A stretch of DNA of 64,000 nt from NCBI RefSeq assembly GCF_012034245.1, contig NZ_JAATEO010000001.1, forward strand, positions 1 to 64,000, written 5' to 3'. The notes beneath the pieces are model-generated. The model ran no database searches, was not told where the DNA came from, and saw nothing but the letters and a program-made list of their open reading frames with translations. This DNA comes from Micromonospora thermarum. Its GTDB lineage: Bacteria; Actinomycetota; Actinomycetes; Mycobacteriales; Micromonosporaceae. Made by a program: the position numbers and the translations under genes. This document shows positions 16,502 through 24,808 of the stretch, piece by piece. Position 1 is the first letter of the stretch; each line of letters starts with the position of its first letter.

Positions 16502-16935
16502 CGCGGGAGCACCAGCCGCGCGCCGGACCCCTCACCGGCCAGCGTGTCGCCGGGGTTGTAGAGGGCGCAGCGCCGCAACGACAGGCAGCCGCAGCCGATG
16601 CAGCCGTCGAGGTCGTCGCGCAGCTTGGTCAGGAGCCGGATCCGCTCGTCGAGCCGGTCCCGCCAGACGCGGGAGAGCCGGGTCCAGTCCTCCGGGGTGG
16701 GGGTCCGCGCGGCGGGCAGCGAGTCGAGCGCCTCGCGGATATCGTCGAGCGAGATGCCGACCTGCTGCGAGATCCGGATGAAGGCCACCCGCCGCAGCTC
16801 GATCCGCGCGTACCGGCGCTGGTTGCCGCCGGTGCGCTCGGCCCGGATCAGGCCGAGCCGCTCGTAGTAACGCAGCGCGGACGGCGCCACTCCGCTGCGC
16901 TCGGAGAGCTGGCCGATGGTCAGTGACTCCTGCAT
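16498..16935 (-). CDS. soxR: Redox-sensing transcriptional activator SoxR
   Basis: A 145-residue MerR-family regulator. The N-terminal helix-turn-helix has TIGQLSERSGVAPSALRYYE, a dimerisation helix follows, and the C-terminal cysteines C112, C115, C117 and C123 (CIGCGCLSLRRC) fit the SoxR 2Fe-2S motif C-x2-C-x-C-x5-C. Oxidation of the cluster by redox-active compounds turns on target genes. A near-canonical SoxR box lies 13 bp before the ATG, so the gene is likely autoregulated and may control the divergent transketolase gene. Confidence 0.95.
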   Translation of the reverse strand: MQESLTIGQLSERSGVAPSALRYYERLGLIRAERTGGNQRRYARIELRRVAFIRISQQVGISLDDIREALDSLPAARTPTPEDWTRLSRVWRDRLDERIRLLTKLRDDLDGCIGCGCLSLRRCALYNPGDTLAGEGSGARLVLPR

Positions 16936-16948
16936 CACGTCGCCTTGA

Positions 16949-16966
16949 GTTGAAGTTAACTTGAAC
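16949..16966. promoter_or_regulatory. SoxR box
   Basis: GTTGAAGTTAACTTGAAC is an 18-bp dyad centred on AAGTTAACTT, the same core as the E. coli soxS operator (CCTCAAGTTAACTTGAGG). On the plus strand it lies between TTGAGT (16945-16950) and CAGGCT (16970-16975), a 19-bp spacing of the kind SoxR acts on. Confidence 0.85.
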
Positions 16967-16981
16967 TTGCAGGCTATCCGC

Positions 16982-17153
16982 ATGACCAGACTCGCCACCA
17001 CCACGAGGCTCGTCGAGGCCGCCGCGCCACTCGACGGCCGGAACGCCGCCGCACCCCCCCGACGGCCGGAACCCCACCGCGCCACTCGACGGGCGGCACG
17101 CCGTCGCGCCGCTGCTCGACCGGGTCCGCGCGGGCCGGGAGTTCGGCGCGAAC
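16982..17153 (+). pseudogene. Displaced 5' end of the transketolase gene
   Basis: An ATG 15 bp after the SoxR box opens a frame reading MTRLATTTRLVEAAAPLDGR, a natural-looking N-terminus. After a short repeat region the frame no longer matches the transketolase frame. Removing one 55-bp segment (17027-17081) joins the two frames exactly and gives ...EAAAPLDGRHAVAPLLDR..., a 241-residue protein. The segment is an imperfect repeat of what follows and contains a run of seven C. So either the gene is broken or bypassed at its 5' end, or the assembly has an error here. Confidence 0.7.
17027..17110. repeat. Imperfect tandem repeats with C7 run
   Basis: Three imperfect copies of a 26-29-bp unit (cores CCACTCGACGGCCGGAAC, CGACGGCCGGAACCCC and CCACTCGACGGGCGGCAC) lie in a row. 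The first two add 55 bp, which is 3n+1, in front of the third copy. Confidence 0.8.
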
Positions 17154-17762
17154 GTGTACTCCACCCTCGACGTGCTCTGGGTGCTCTACGACCGGATCCT
17201 GCGGGTCAGCCCGGCGACCGTCGACGACCCGGACCGGGACCGCTTCCTGCTCTCCAAGGGGCACGCGGTCGCCGGCTACTACGCGGTGCTCGCCGCGAAG
17301 GGCTTCATCCCCGTCGACTGGCTCGACGACCAGGGCGGCCCGGCGAGCCGGCTCGGTGACCACCCGGACCGGCTGCTCGTGCCGGGGGTGGAGATCGGCT
17401 CCGGCTCGCTCGGCCACGGCCTCGGCCTCGGCGTGGGCACCGCGCTCGGGCTGCGGGCCCAGGGTCTGCTGGACCCCCGCGCGTACGTGCTGGTCGGCGA
17501 CGCCGAGCTGGACGAGGGCTCCAACCACGAGGCGATCGCGTACGCGGGGGCGACCGGGCTGGCCAACCTCACCGCGATCGTCGTCGACAACTCCTCCGCC
17601 ACGCACGGCTGGCCCGGCGGCGCGGCAGCCCGGTTCACGGTCAACGGCTGGACCGCGGCGACCGTCGACGGGCACGACCACGACGCCCTGCACACCGCCC
17701 TGACCGGGCAGGACAACCACCGGCCGCACGTCGTCGTCGCGGCCGTCGACACCGGGGAGTGA
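17154..17762 (+). CDS. Transketolase, N-terminal (TPP-binding) subunit
   Basis: The thiamine-diphosphate-binding half of a split transketolase: FLLSKGHAVAGYYAVL, GSGSLGHGLGLGVG and the TPP/Mg motif GDAELDEG...VVDN are all present. Coordinates start at the first GTG of the intact frame (202 residues), but homology-like sequence continues upstream (LLDRVRAGREFGAN) in a frame cut by the repeat described at 17027-17110, so the native start is probably the ATG at 16982. The stop overlaps the next gene by four bases (GTGA), so the two subunits are coupled. Transketolase moves two-carbon units in the pentose phosphate pathway; the nearby SoxR box hints at redox control. Confidence 0.8.
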   Translation: MYSTLDVLWVLYDRILRVSPATVDDPDRDRFLLSKGHAVAGYYAVLAAKGFIPVDWLDDQGGPASRLGDHPDRLLVPGVEIGSGSLGHGLGLGVGTALGLRAQGLLDPRAYVLVGDAELDEGSNHEAIAYAGATGLANLTAIVVDNSSATHGWPGGAAARFTVNGWTAATVDGHDHDALHTALTGQDNHRPHVVVAAVDTGE

Positions 17763-18661
17763 CCGTGCGCGACAGCTTCATCGACACCACCACCGCGCTG
17801 CTGGCGGAGGATCCGCGTACGGCGCTGGTGCTCGCCGACATCTCGGCCGCCCAGTTCGCCCCCGCCGCCGCCCGTCATCCGGACCGGGTGGTCAACGTGG
17901 GCATCCGGGAACAGTTGATGGTCGGCGTGGCCGGCGGGCTGGCCCTGACCGGGCTGCGGCCGGTCGTGCACAGCTACGCGCCGTTCCTGGTCGAGCGGGC
18001 GTACGAGCAGCTCAAGCTCGACCTGGACCACCAGGGCGTGAGCGCCGTGCTGGTCAGCGTCGGCGCCTCGTACGACCGGGCGGCCGCCGGGCGCACCCAC
18101 CTCTCGCCGGCCGACGTCGCGCTGATCGACACCCTCCAGGACTGGACCGTGCACGTCCCCGGGCACCCGGGCGAGGTGCCCGCGCTGCTGCGCGCGACGG
18201 TGGCCGCGGACACGTCGGCGTACGTGCGGCTGTCGGTCCTGCACAACGACCGGCCGTACGGGGGTGACGGCTCGCTCCGGGTGGTCCGGGACGCGGGGCC
18301 GGGGGCGCCGCTGCTGGTGGCGGTCGGGCCGGTCCTGGACGCCGCGCTGGCGGCGACGGCCGACCTGCCGGTCACGGTGGCGTACACGCACCGGCCGCGG
18401 CCGTTCGACGTCGCCGGGCTGCGGGCACTCGCCGGCACCGACGTGATCCTGGTGGAGCCCTACCTCGCCGGGACGTCGAGTCGGGTGGTCACAACCGCGC
18501 TGGCGGACCGCCCGCACCGGCTGCTGGCGCTCGGCGTCGGCCGGCAGGACCTCCGGCGGTACGGGTCCGCCGAGGACCACACCCGCTGGCACGGGCTGGA
18601 CGCGGCAGGGCTGCGCCGGTCGGTGGCCGACTTCCTGGCGCCGGCGTTGGTCCGGGCCTAG
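17759..18661 (+). CDS. Transketolase, C-terminal (pyrimidine-binding) subunit
   Basis: A 300-residue partner to the preceding gene, carrying the pyrimidine-binding and C-terminal domains. NVGIREQLMVGVAGGLAL contains the conserved Glu that activates TPP, and the final domain resembles the transketolase C-terminal fold. Split transketolases of this kind are common in actinobacteria and some act on sugars other than those of central metabolism. Start GTG is inside the GTGA overlap. Its stop overlaps the stop of the convergent glycosyltransferase in CTAG. Confidence 0.88.
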   Translation: MTVRDSFIDTTTALLAEDPRTALVLADISAAQFAPAAARHPDRVVNVGIREQLMVGVAGGLALTGLRPVVHSYAPFLVERAYEQLKLDLDHQGVSAVLVSVGASYDRAAAGRTHLSPADVALIDTLQDWTVHVPGHPGEVPALLRATVAADTSAYVRLSVLHNDRPYGGDGSLRVVRDAGPGAPLLVAVGPVLDAALAATADLPVTVAYTHRPRPFDVAGLRALAGTDVILVEPYLAGTSSRVVTTALADRPHRLLALGVGRQDLRRYGSAEDHTRWHGLDAAGLRRSVADFLAPALVRA

Positions 18662-19356
18662 CGGGAGCGGGGGCGGCGGCGGGCGCGCTCACGGCCGAGG
18701 ATCCAGAGCGCCTCGACGCCGTCCTTCCAGGTGATCTTCTTGCCCTCTTCGCGGTTCCGCGCGCGGTAGCTGATCGGGACCTCGTACGGGCGGATGCGGC
18801 GGCGCAGCAGCTTGCCGGTCACCTCGGCCTCCATGCCGAAGCCCCGGGAGCGGATCTCGAGCGAGCGGTACAGCTCGACCGGCATGAGCTTGAAGCAGGT
18901 CTCCAGGTCGCCGATGTAGGAGTTGAACAGCACGTTCGCCGCCATCGTGACGCCCTTGTTGCCCATCACGTACCAGAAGCTGTAGGCGCTGTGGCTGCCG
19001 AACGTGCGGTTGCCGTAGACGACGGTGGCGCGCCCGTCGAGGACCGGCGCGAGCAGCTTGGGGATGTCCTGCGGGTCGTACTCGAGATCGGCGTCGAGGA
19101 TGACCATGTACTCACCCTCGGCGTTGTCGACCGCCGTCCGGATCGCCGCGCCCTTGCCGGCGTTGCGCGGGTGGGTGATGACGCGCAGGCGCGCGTCGTC
19201 GGCGCGGCCCAGGATCTCCCCGGTGCCGTCCCGGCTGCCGTCGTCCACCACCACGAGCTCGATCTCGCACGGGTAGTCGACCGCCAGAGCCTGCTTCAGG
19301 GCGTCCGCGATGCGTTCTTCCTCGTTGTAGACCGGCATGAGGATCGAGAGCTTCAC
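18658..19356 (-). CDS. Glycosyltransferase family 2 (dolichyl-phosphate mannose synthase-like)
   Basis: A 232-residue GT-A enzyme. The N-terminal VKLSILMPVYNEEERI and VVDDGSRDGT bind the nucleotide sugar, and VILDADLEYDP is the metal-binding DxD region. The size and lack of C-terminal membrane segments fit polyprenol-phosphate mannosyl/glucosyl synthases. A likely role is making a lipid-linked sugar donor for membrane GT-C enzymes, such as the type of protein encoded at 11787-13607. The GTG start follows GGGGAGAA by 4-5 nt. Confidence 0.85.
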   Translation of the reverse strand: MKLSILMPVYNEEERIADALKQALAVDYPCEIELVVVDDGSRDGTGEILGRADDARLRVITHPRNAGKGAAIRTAVDNAEGEYMVILDADLEYDPQDIPKLLAPVLDGRATVVYGNRTFGSHSAYSFWYVMGNKGVTMAANVLFNSYIGDLETCFKLMPVELYRSLEIRSRGFGMEAEVTGKLLRRRIRPYEVPISYRARNREEGKKITWKDGVEALWILGRERARRRPRSR

Positions 19357-19576
19357 GGAATTCTCCCCGGTAACGGACAATACGCCGCCACAGCCTACCC
19401 TGCCGGCCAGCTCCGCCCGACGCTCGGCCACCGTCCGACCGGCTCGTTCCCGCCGGTGAACGGCCGGTCCTGCCCTCTCGACGCCCCGATCCGCGTCGGC
19501 GATGCGCCCGGATCGTCCGGTTCGGCAGCCGACGCGCAACCATTCTGAGATGCATTCACATGCCTGCATCACACGC

Positions 19577-19592
19577 GTTACCGTCCGGTAAC
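19577..19592. promoter_or_regulatory. GTTACC-GGTAAC dyad
   Basis: GTTACC, four bases, GGTAAC: a short perfect inverted repeat 41 bp before the SGNH hydrolase start. It may be a regulator site for that gene; no regulator is suggested. Confidence 0.35.
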
Positions 19593-19632
19593 CCGATCGA
19601 CGTCCGACGATCGGACCGAAAGGAGTGCGTCG

Positions 19633-21228
19633 ATGCGTGGAAACCCCAGGCGCGAACGGACGACCCGACGGAGAACCCTCACCGCCGCGATCGTCACCGC
19701 GCTCGTTCTCCCGCTGCTCGGCCTGCCGGCCACCCCCGCCGTCGCGGCCGACCGTCCGACCGTCCAACCACTCCCCGCCAACCTCGAGGCGATCCGCGCC
19801 GCCGAGGCCACCGCGCTCTACGGGGCGCCCGACATCCGCCCCCTGGAGCAGCGCCGCACCTCGCTCGTCACCATGGGCGACAGCGAGATCTCCGGCGAGG
19901 GGGTCGGCAACTACGTCCCCGGCACGCACCAGCCCGGCAACTGGTGCGACCGGTCGTACGACCAGGCGGTGTTCCGCACCGGCATCGCCGCCGACGCGAA
20001 GTACAACATCGCCTGCTCCGGGGCGACCCCGTGGAACCTGATCGCCGGCGGCCCGACCCAGCACAACGAGCTGAACCAGGGCGACTACCTCGGCATCAAG
20101 GCCCGCAACACCCACGTCAAGCTGATCTGGGTCGTGGTCGGCGCCAACGGCGACGGCACCATCCAGTTCGGTCCGGTCGCCACCGACTGCGCCGTACGCC
20201 GGGTGTTCTTCCAGGGTCCGTGCTGGCCGACCTACACCGACCAGTGGACGATCCGCACCGACGGCAGCCGCCGCGCGGTCGAGGACGCACTCCGCGACAT
20301 CCGGCAGACCATGACGAAGGCGGGCTACCTCACCTCGGACTACGAGCTGGTGCTCATGTCGTACCCGAGCCCGGGCAGCCCGGACGTCGAGGACAACCCG
20401 AACTTCCCCGGCTGGTACGCGGGCGGCTGCCTGATCTACCTCGCCGACGCGGCGTTCGCGCGGAACAAGGCGGTGCCGCTGTTCGAGACGGCGTTGCGGG
20501 CGGCGGCGGCGAACACCGGAACCCGCTACCTGGACGCGAGCCGGCTCTTCCACGGCCACGAGGTCTGCATGGACGTCACGGCGGTGCGCGGCCTCTACAT
20601 CGAACTCGGCATCTGGGACGAGAACGCGGCCCGGCAGTCCTTCCACCCCAACTACCGGGGCCACGGCATGTTCGCCCAGTGCATCACGCAGTTCTACGCC
20701 TCCGGCCAGGACCGGGCGACCTGCGTCGACCCGGCCAGCACCGGCAACGGTGTGCTCTACCCCGGCCTGTTCGAGTTCCGGCAGCTCCGCAACGCCGCCA
20801 CCGGCACCTGTGTCGACGGCCGGGGGTACGACTCGCGCAACAGCACCGTCCAGCAGTCGTACGGCTGCCACGGCGGTCGTAACCAGGGCTTCTGGTACGA
20901 CCCGACGCGCCAGTCGCTGCACTCCGAGCTGTCGCACGACCGGTGCCTGGACGTGGCCGGCGGGTCGTTGACCGCCGGCACGGCGGTGAACATCTACGAC
21001 TGCCACGGCGGCGCCAACCAGAAGTTCGTGTTCAGCGGTCGGCAGATCAAGGCCGCCGGCAACACCAACCTCTGCCTGGCGTTCGACAACCCGTGGCTCG
21101 GCACCCCGCGGCTGCGGCTGGCGACCTGCTCGACGAGCAGCCGCCAGCAGTGGTCCTTCGAGTCCCGCACCTTCGCCAACCCGGTCGGCTACGGCCACGA
21201 CGACTTCATCGGGTCGCGCGTCTACTGA
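19633..21228 (+). CDS. Secreted SGNH-like hydrolase with ricin-B lectin domain
   Basis: A 531-residue exported protein. Residues 1-39 are a signal peptide (twin Arg-rich start, hydrophobic core TLTAAIVTALVLPLLGLPA, cut near AVAA). A hydrolase domain follows with TMGDSEISGEG (nucleophile Ser in GDS), IACSGATPW, VVGANGDG and a late SFHPNYRGHG His, fitting an SGNH/GDSL esterase. Residues about 380-525 form a ricin-type beta-trefoil with three CHGG/Q-x-W-like repeats, which binds sugars. It probably deacylates a polysaccharide or lipid outside the cell. The ATG follows AAAGGAG by 8 nt, and a perfect hairpin follows the stop. Confidence 0.82.
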   Translation: MRGNPRRERTTRRRTLTAAIVTALVLPLLGLPATPAVAADRPTVQPLPANLEAIRAAEATALYGAPDIRPLEQRRTSLVTMGDSEISGEGVGNYVPGTHQPGNWCDRSYDQAVFRTGIAADAKYNIACSGATPWNLIAGGPTQHNELNQGDYLGIKARNTHVKLIWVVVGANGDGTIQFGPVATDCAVRRVFFQGPCWPTYTDQWTIRTDGSRRAVEDALRDIRQTMTKAGYLTSDYELVLMSYPSPGSPDVEDNPNFPGWYAGGCLIYLADAAFARNKAVPLFETALRAAAANTGTRYLDASRLFHGHEVCMDVTAVRGLYIELGIWDENAARQSFHPNYRGHGMFAQCITQFYASGQDRATCVDPASTGNGVLYPGLFEFRQLRNAATGTCVDGRGYDSRNSTVQQSYGCHGGRNQGFWYDPTRQSLHSELSHDRCLDVAGGSLTAGTAVNIYDCHGGANQKFVFSGRQIKAAGNTNLCLAFDNPWLGTPRLRLATCSTSSRQQWSFESRTFANPVGYGHDDFIGSRVY

Positions 21229-21235
21229 ACAGGGT

Positions 21236-21268
21236 GGGAGCCCCCGGCCGACGCGACCGGGGGCTCCC
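21236..21268. terminator. 12-bp perfect hairpin terminator
   Basis: GGGAGCCCCCGG and its exact complement with a 9-base loop, placed between the convergent hydrolase and lipoprotein genes, 7 bases after the hydrolase stop. Confidence 0.8.
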
Positions 21269-21278
21269 CTCCGCGTAC

Positions 21279-21863
21279 CTACTTGCCGCGAGGCAGGACG
21301 ATCAGGCGGGCCACGCCGTTCTCGCCGTCCTTCGCGCCGGCGACTCCGAGCACGCTGCCCACCTCGACCGCCTCGGGCTGGACCGTCCGGCGGCGCTCCA
21401 GCACCCGCAGTTCAGGGCCGAAGGTCCAGGTCATCGTGAAGCCGTCGGTGGACTTCACGGTCATCTTCTGCCCGTCGATCGCGGTCACCTCGCCGCGCTG
21501 CACCGCGACGGTCTTCGTACCGCCGTCCTTCGTCTGCACCACGACCTCGCCGTGCAGGGTGTTCTTCCGCAGCAGCACCCGGGCCTGCCGGCGCTTGCGC
21601 CACTCCTCGGCACGCTCCCGGCGACCCGGCGCCGCGGAGGTCGACGGCGACGGCGAGGCCGGCGCGGCGACGGTCGCCACGTCCATCTCGGCCGGGTCGA
21701 AGCCCATCGCGGCCAGCGCCTGACCCTCGACCCCCATCGCGGCGGCGACCTCGACGGCCGCCTCCCGCGCCGGTTCACCCGTCACCTGGGCCGCGCCGCA
21801 GCCGGTGAGACCGAGCGTGACCGCCGCGAGCAGCGTGGTGGCGGCGAATCCCCAACGTGCCAT
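21279..21863 (-). CDS. DUF5666-like lipoprotein
   Basis: A 194-residue lipoprotein: the signal ends in LGLTGC, a lipobox with Cys22 as the likely acylated residue. A spacer rich in Ala/Pro/Ser leads to a beta-rich domain (GEVVVQTKDGGTKTVAVQRG, then EVTAIDGQKMTVKSTDG) that resembles DUF5666. It lies 85 bp after the histidine kinase on the same strand and may be a target of, or accessory to, that two-component system. The ATG follows GAGGGAGAG closely. Confidence 0.75.
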   Translation of the reverse strand: MARWGFAATTLLAAVTLGLTGCGAAQVTGEPAREAAVEVAAAMGVEGQALAAMGFDPAEMDVATVAAPASPSPSTSAAPGRRERAEEWRKRRQARVLLRKNTLHGEVVVQTKDGGTKTVAVQRGEVTAIDGQKMTVKSTDGFTMTWTFGPELRVLERRRTVQPEAVEVGSVLGVAGAKDGENGVARLIVLPRGK

Positions 21864-21948
21864 GACTCTCCCTCTCGTCGCTCCGTGTGGCCGCGCCAGC
21901 CGCGACTTCGACACGAGCCCAGCCTGCCCTCGACGGGCGAGCGGCGCG

Positions 21949-23403
21949 TCAGGCCGATGTTCGGGTCCGGTAAGGATCCGGCGGCAGCCGGACCGTGAAC
22001 GCGGCACCGCCCTCCGGCGCGTGCCCGGCGGTGATCTCCCCGCCGAGCCGCCGGACCAGGCCCGCGGCGAGCGCCAACCCCAGGCCGCTGCCGACCTTGC
22101 GCACCCCCCGGTACCGCTGGTGCAGGGCGCCGCGCTCGAACGCCACCGCCAGGTCGTCGTCGGTGAAGCCGGGTCCGCCGTCACGGACCTCGACCACTCC
22201 GCCGTCGGCCCGGTCCGCGCCCGCCGGCCGGACCGCGAGCACCACCGGCGCTCCCGGGGGTACGACCCGCAGCGCGTTCTCCAGCAGCCCGTCCACCACC
22301 TGCCGGATCCGGCCCGGATCGGTGTACGCGGGCACCGGCCGGTCCGGAATCTCGGCCCGGAACGGCACCCCCACGGCGGCGCACCGGGCGGCCCAGGCGG
22401 GTTCCGCGTCGGCGGCGAGCCGGGTCAGGTCGACGGGCACCGGTTCGAGCGGGAAGTCGGCGGCCTCCAGCCGCGCCAGTGCCAGCAGGTCGCTCACCAG
22501 CCGGTCCAGGTGCTCGGCCTCGGCCAGCACGGTGCGGCCGGTACCGGTCACCTCCTCCGGGCCGATCACCCCGTCGGCCAGCGCCTCGGCGTACCCGCGG
22601 ATCGCGGTCAGCGGTGTCCGCAGCTCGTGGGAGACGGAGAGCAGGAACTCCCGCTGCCGCCCCTCGCTGGTCGCGAGCGCGGCCGCCAGTCCGTTGAGGG
22701 CCTCCGCCAGGTCCGCCACCTCCTCCGGTGGCTCGACCGGGATCCGGACCGCCCGCTCACCGGCCCGCAGCCGCGCGGCGGCGGCCGCCGCGTGCCGGAT
22801 CGGCCGGGCCAGCCGGCGGGCGAGCAGCAGCCCGGCGACCACGCCGGCCGCGAGCCCGGCGAGCAGCGGCAGCCAGAGACTCCGGACCACCTGCCGCCAC
22901 ACGCCGCCGCGCTCGACGGCGCGGGCGAGCACCACCCCGTCGCCGCCCGGCAGGGCGCGCCCCTCGACCAGGGCCGGACGGCCGGCGACCGGCCGGCGGC
23001 CGGAGAAGTTGTGGCCCTCGGCGACGCGCTGCACCACCCGGGGCGGCAGGCCGGGCCGGGCAGCCTCGCCGTCCCGGATCAGGTACGCCTCGACGCCCTG
23101 CGCCCGGAGCTGCCGGATCAGCCGCTCCTCGTCGCCGGTCCGGGGCGTGTCCAACCGGCTCCGCAGCGCCTCGGCGGCAAGCCGGGCCTGGGCGGCCAGG
23201 GCGCGCTGCTCGCCCCGCTCCACCCCGCGTACCACGAGGGGGATCCCGACTAGCGCGGTGACCAGCACCGAGATCAGCGCGACCGCGCAGGTCACCAGCA
23301 CGGCACGGGACGTCAGCGTGCGGCCGGATCGGGGACGGGGGGCCGGGTACGCCCCGGTCACCGGCAACGCGACGGTCGGCGCGTCGACCGGGTGGTCACG
23401 CAT
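21949..23403 (-). CDS. Sensor histidine kinase
   Basis: A 484-residue membrane kinase: membrane segment near residue 40, an external sensor of about 110 residues, a second membrane segment (LWLPLLAGLAAGVVAGLLLA), a HAMP linker, the phospho-acceptor His in LLSVSHELRTPLTAIRG, and the ATP-binding boxes LLENALR, DGGPGF and GSGLGLAL. It pairs with the response regulator just upstream. The ATG overlaps the regulator's stop by 8 bases, so translation is coupled. The signal is unknown. A longer start (six codons upstream) is possible but less likely. Confidence 0.9.
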   Translation of the reverse strand: MRDHPVDAPTVALPVTGAYPAPRPRSGRTLTSRAVLVTCAVALISVLVTALVGIPLVVRGVERGEQRALAAQARLAAEALRSRLDTPRTGDEERLIRQLRAQGVEAYLIRDGEAARPGLPPRVVQRVAEGHNFSGRRPVAGRPALVEGRALPGGDGVVLARAVERGGVWRQVVRSLWLPLLAGLAAGVVAGLLLARRLARPIRHAAAAAARLRAGERAVRIPVEPPEEVADLAEALNGLAAALATSEGRQREFLLSVSHELRTPLTAIRGYAEALADGVIGPEEVTGTGRTVLAEAEHLDRLVSDLLALARLEAADFPLEPVPVDLTRLAADAEPAWAARCAAVGVPFRAEIPDRPVPAYTDPGRIRQVVDGLLENALRVVPPGAPVVLAVRPAGADRADGGVVEVRDGGPGFTDDDLAVAFERGALHQRYRGVRKVGSGLGLALAAGLVRRLGGEITAGHAPEGGAAFTVRLPPDPYRTRTSA

Positions 23404-24088
23404 CGGCGGCGTACCCCACACCCCGGTGGGTGCGGATCACGCTCACCGCGCCGAGCTTGGCGCGGACCTGCGCCACGTGCACGTCGACCGTGCGGGTGCC
23501 GGCGTGCGCGGCGTACCCCCAGACGGCGGCGAGCAGTTCCTCCCGGGTGAACACCCGGCCGGGGCGGGCCATCAAGTGGGCGAGCAGGTCGAACTCGGTG
23601 GACGTCAGGTGCACCGGGACACCGGCGGCGGTGACCGTACGCCGGCCCGGGTCCAGCGTGACGGGGCCGACCGCGCGCGGCCGGTCCGCGCTCTCCGGCG
23701 GCCCCGCGGTACGCCGCAGGACCGCCCGGACGCGGGCCACCAGCTCGCGGGGGCTGAACGGCTTCGTGACGTAGTCGTCGGCGCCGAGTTCGAGCCCGAC
23801 GATCCGGTCCACCTCGTCGTCGCGGGCGGTGAGGAAGATGACCGGCGTCCAGTCGCCGGCCTCGCGCAGCCGGCGGCACACCTCGGTGCCGGCCAGACCG
23901 GGCAGGGCGATGTCGAGGACACAGGCCACCGGGCGGAGCCGGCGGGCGGCGGCCAGGCCCGCCTCGCCGTCGCGTTCCAGGTGTACGCCGAAGCCGTCCC
24001 GCGTCAGATAGAGCCGGACCAGGTCGGCGATGGCCGGCTCGTCCTCCACGACGAGGACGAGTCCGCGGGACGGCGCGTCGGCGGTCAC
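23396..24088 (-). CDS. OmpR-family response regulator
   Basis: A 230-residue two-domain regulator. The receiver has the acidic pocket VVEDEP, phospho-Asp in CVLDIALPG, the switch Thr in VIFLTARDD and Lys in YVTKPFSP. The C-terminal winged helix ends with TVDVHVAQVRAKLG and IRTHRGVGY. It forms a coupled operon with the histidine kinase. GTG start; the nearby ATG is in another frame. Confidence 0.92.
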   Translation of the reverse strand: MTADAPSRGLVLVVEDEPAIADLVRLYLTRDGFGVHLERDGEAGLAAARRLRPVACVLDIALPGLAGTEVCRRLREAGDWTPVIFLTARDDEVDRIVGLELGADDYVTKPFSPRELVARVRAVLRRTAGPPESADRPRAVGPVTLDPGRRTVTAAGVPVHLTSTEFDLLAHLMARPGRVFTREELLAAVWGYAAHAGTRTVDVHVAQVRAKLGAVSVIRTHRGVGYAADA

Positions 24089-24161
24089 CGGCCCATGATG
24101 GCCGACCGGGTCGGTGCCGCGAGGTCCGGGACGTGTTCGGGTTCGGTAAGGACGTGCCCGG

Positions 24162-24677
24162 TCAGCGGACCACGACGGGACGGAACGCCGCCGGCCGCGC
24201 GGTGGCTGGCGCAGGGTCCCCGATCGTGGCCACCAGCCGCTCGCGGGCGGGGCGTACGCGGGTGCGGAAGGCGTGGTTGAGCAGGGCGTCCAGCTGCCAC
24301 ACCTGCTTCGGGTGCCGGGTGCGGATGAGGAACCGCTCCCGGACGCCGTCGATCGCGGTGGCGGCCAGCTCGACGGAGTGCAGTCGCGGATCCGGGCTCC
24401 ACGTGACGTTGCTCAGCTCACGCAGCTCGGTGTTGAGGTGCAGGCGCAGCCGGTGCAGGACCCGGGTCTGCTGGGTGACGACCAGTCGGCGGTGGGTCAG
24501 CAGCAGCAGGTACTCGCCGGCCACCGGCCGGTCCGGCCGGCTGCACCGGGTGACCAGGATGGTGGCGTCGCCGGAGCCGACACAGCGGCGGAAGACCGGC
24601 ATGTGCCGGCTGGCGGTCTGCATCGCCACGCCGGCGTCGGCGGCGGCCGGGAGGAACGTTCGGGAGAAGACGTCCAT
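24162..24677 (-). CDS. Uncharacterised protein, PH-like fold possible
   Basis: A 171-residue soluble protein I do not recognise. The middle (EYLLLLTHRRLVVTQQTRVLHRLRLHLN, then ELRELSNVTW and a final helix around QVWQLDALLNHAF) has the order of a bacterial pleckstrin-homology-like domain: strand, turn with HRRL, strands, C-terminal helix. It is 73 bp upstream of the response regulator on the same strand. The ATG was chosen because the frame upstream is Pro/Ala-rich and unlike a coding start. Confidence 0.55.
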   Translation of the reverse strand: MDVFSRTFLPAAADAGVAMQTASRHMPVFRRCVGSGDATILVTRCSRPDRPVAGEYLLLLTHRRLVVTQQTRVLHRLRLHLNTELRELSNVTWSPDPRLHSVELAATAIDGVRERFLIRTRHPKQVWQLDALLNHAFRTRVRPARERLVATIGDPAPATARPAAFRPVVVR

Positions 24678-24741
24678 GCCCTGCCCAACGACGCCCGAGC
24701 GGGGGTGACGTGGGCCACTCGGCGGAATTTGCAAGTTGCAT

Positions 24742-24774
24742 GCCCGCCGTCGCACCGGGGGTGCGACGGCGGGC
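24742..24774. terminator. 15-bp perfect hairpin terminator
   Basis: GCCCGCCGTCGCACC and its exact complement with a 3-base loop, 35 bases after the stop of the DUF1906 gene (reading on the minus strand). It separates that gene from the PH-like gene. Confidence 0.8.
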
Positions 24775-24808
24775 GTTGCGAACGGCGGGGGCAGTCCGGA
24801 AGCGCCCG

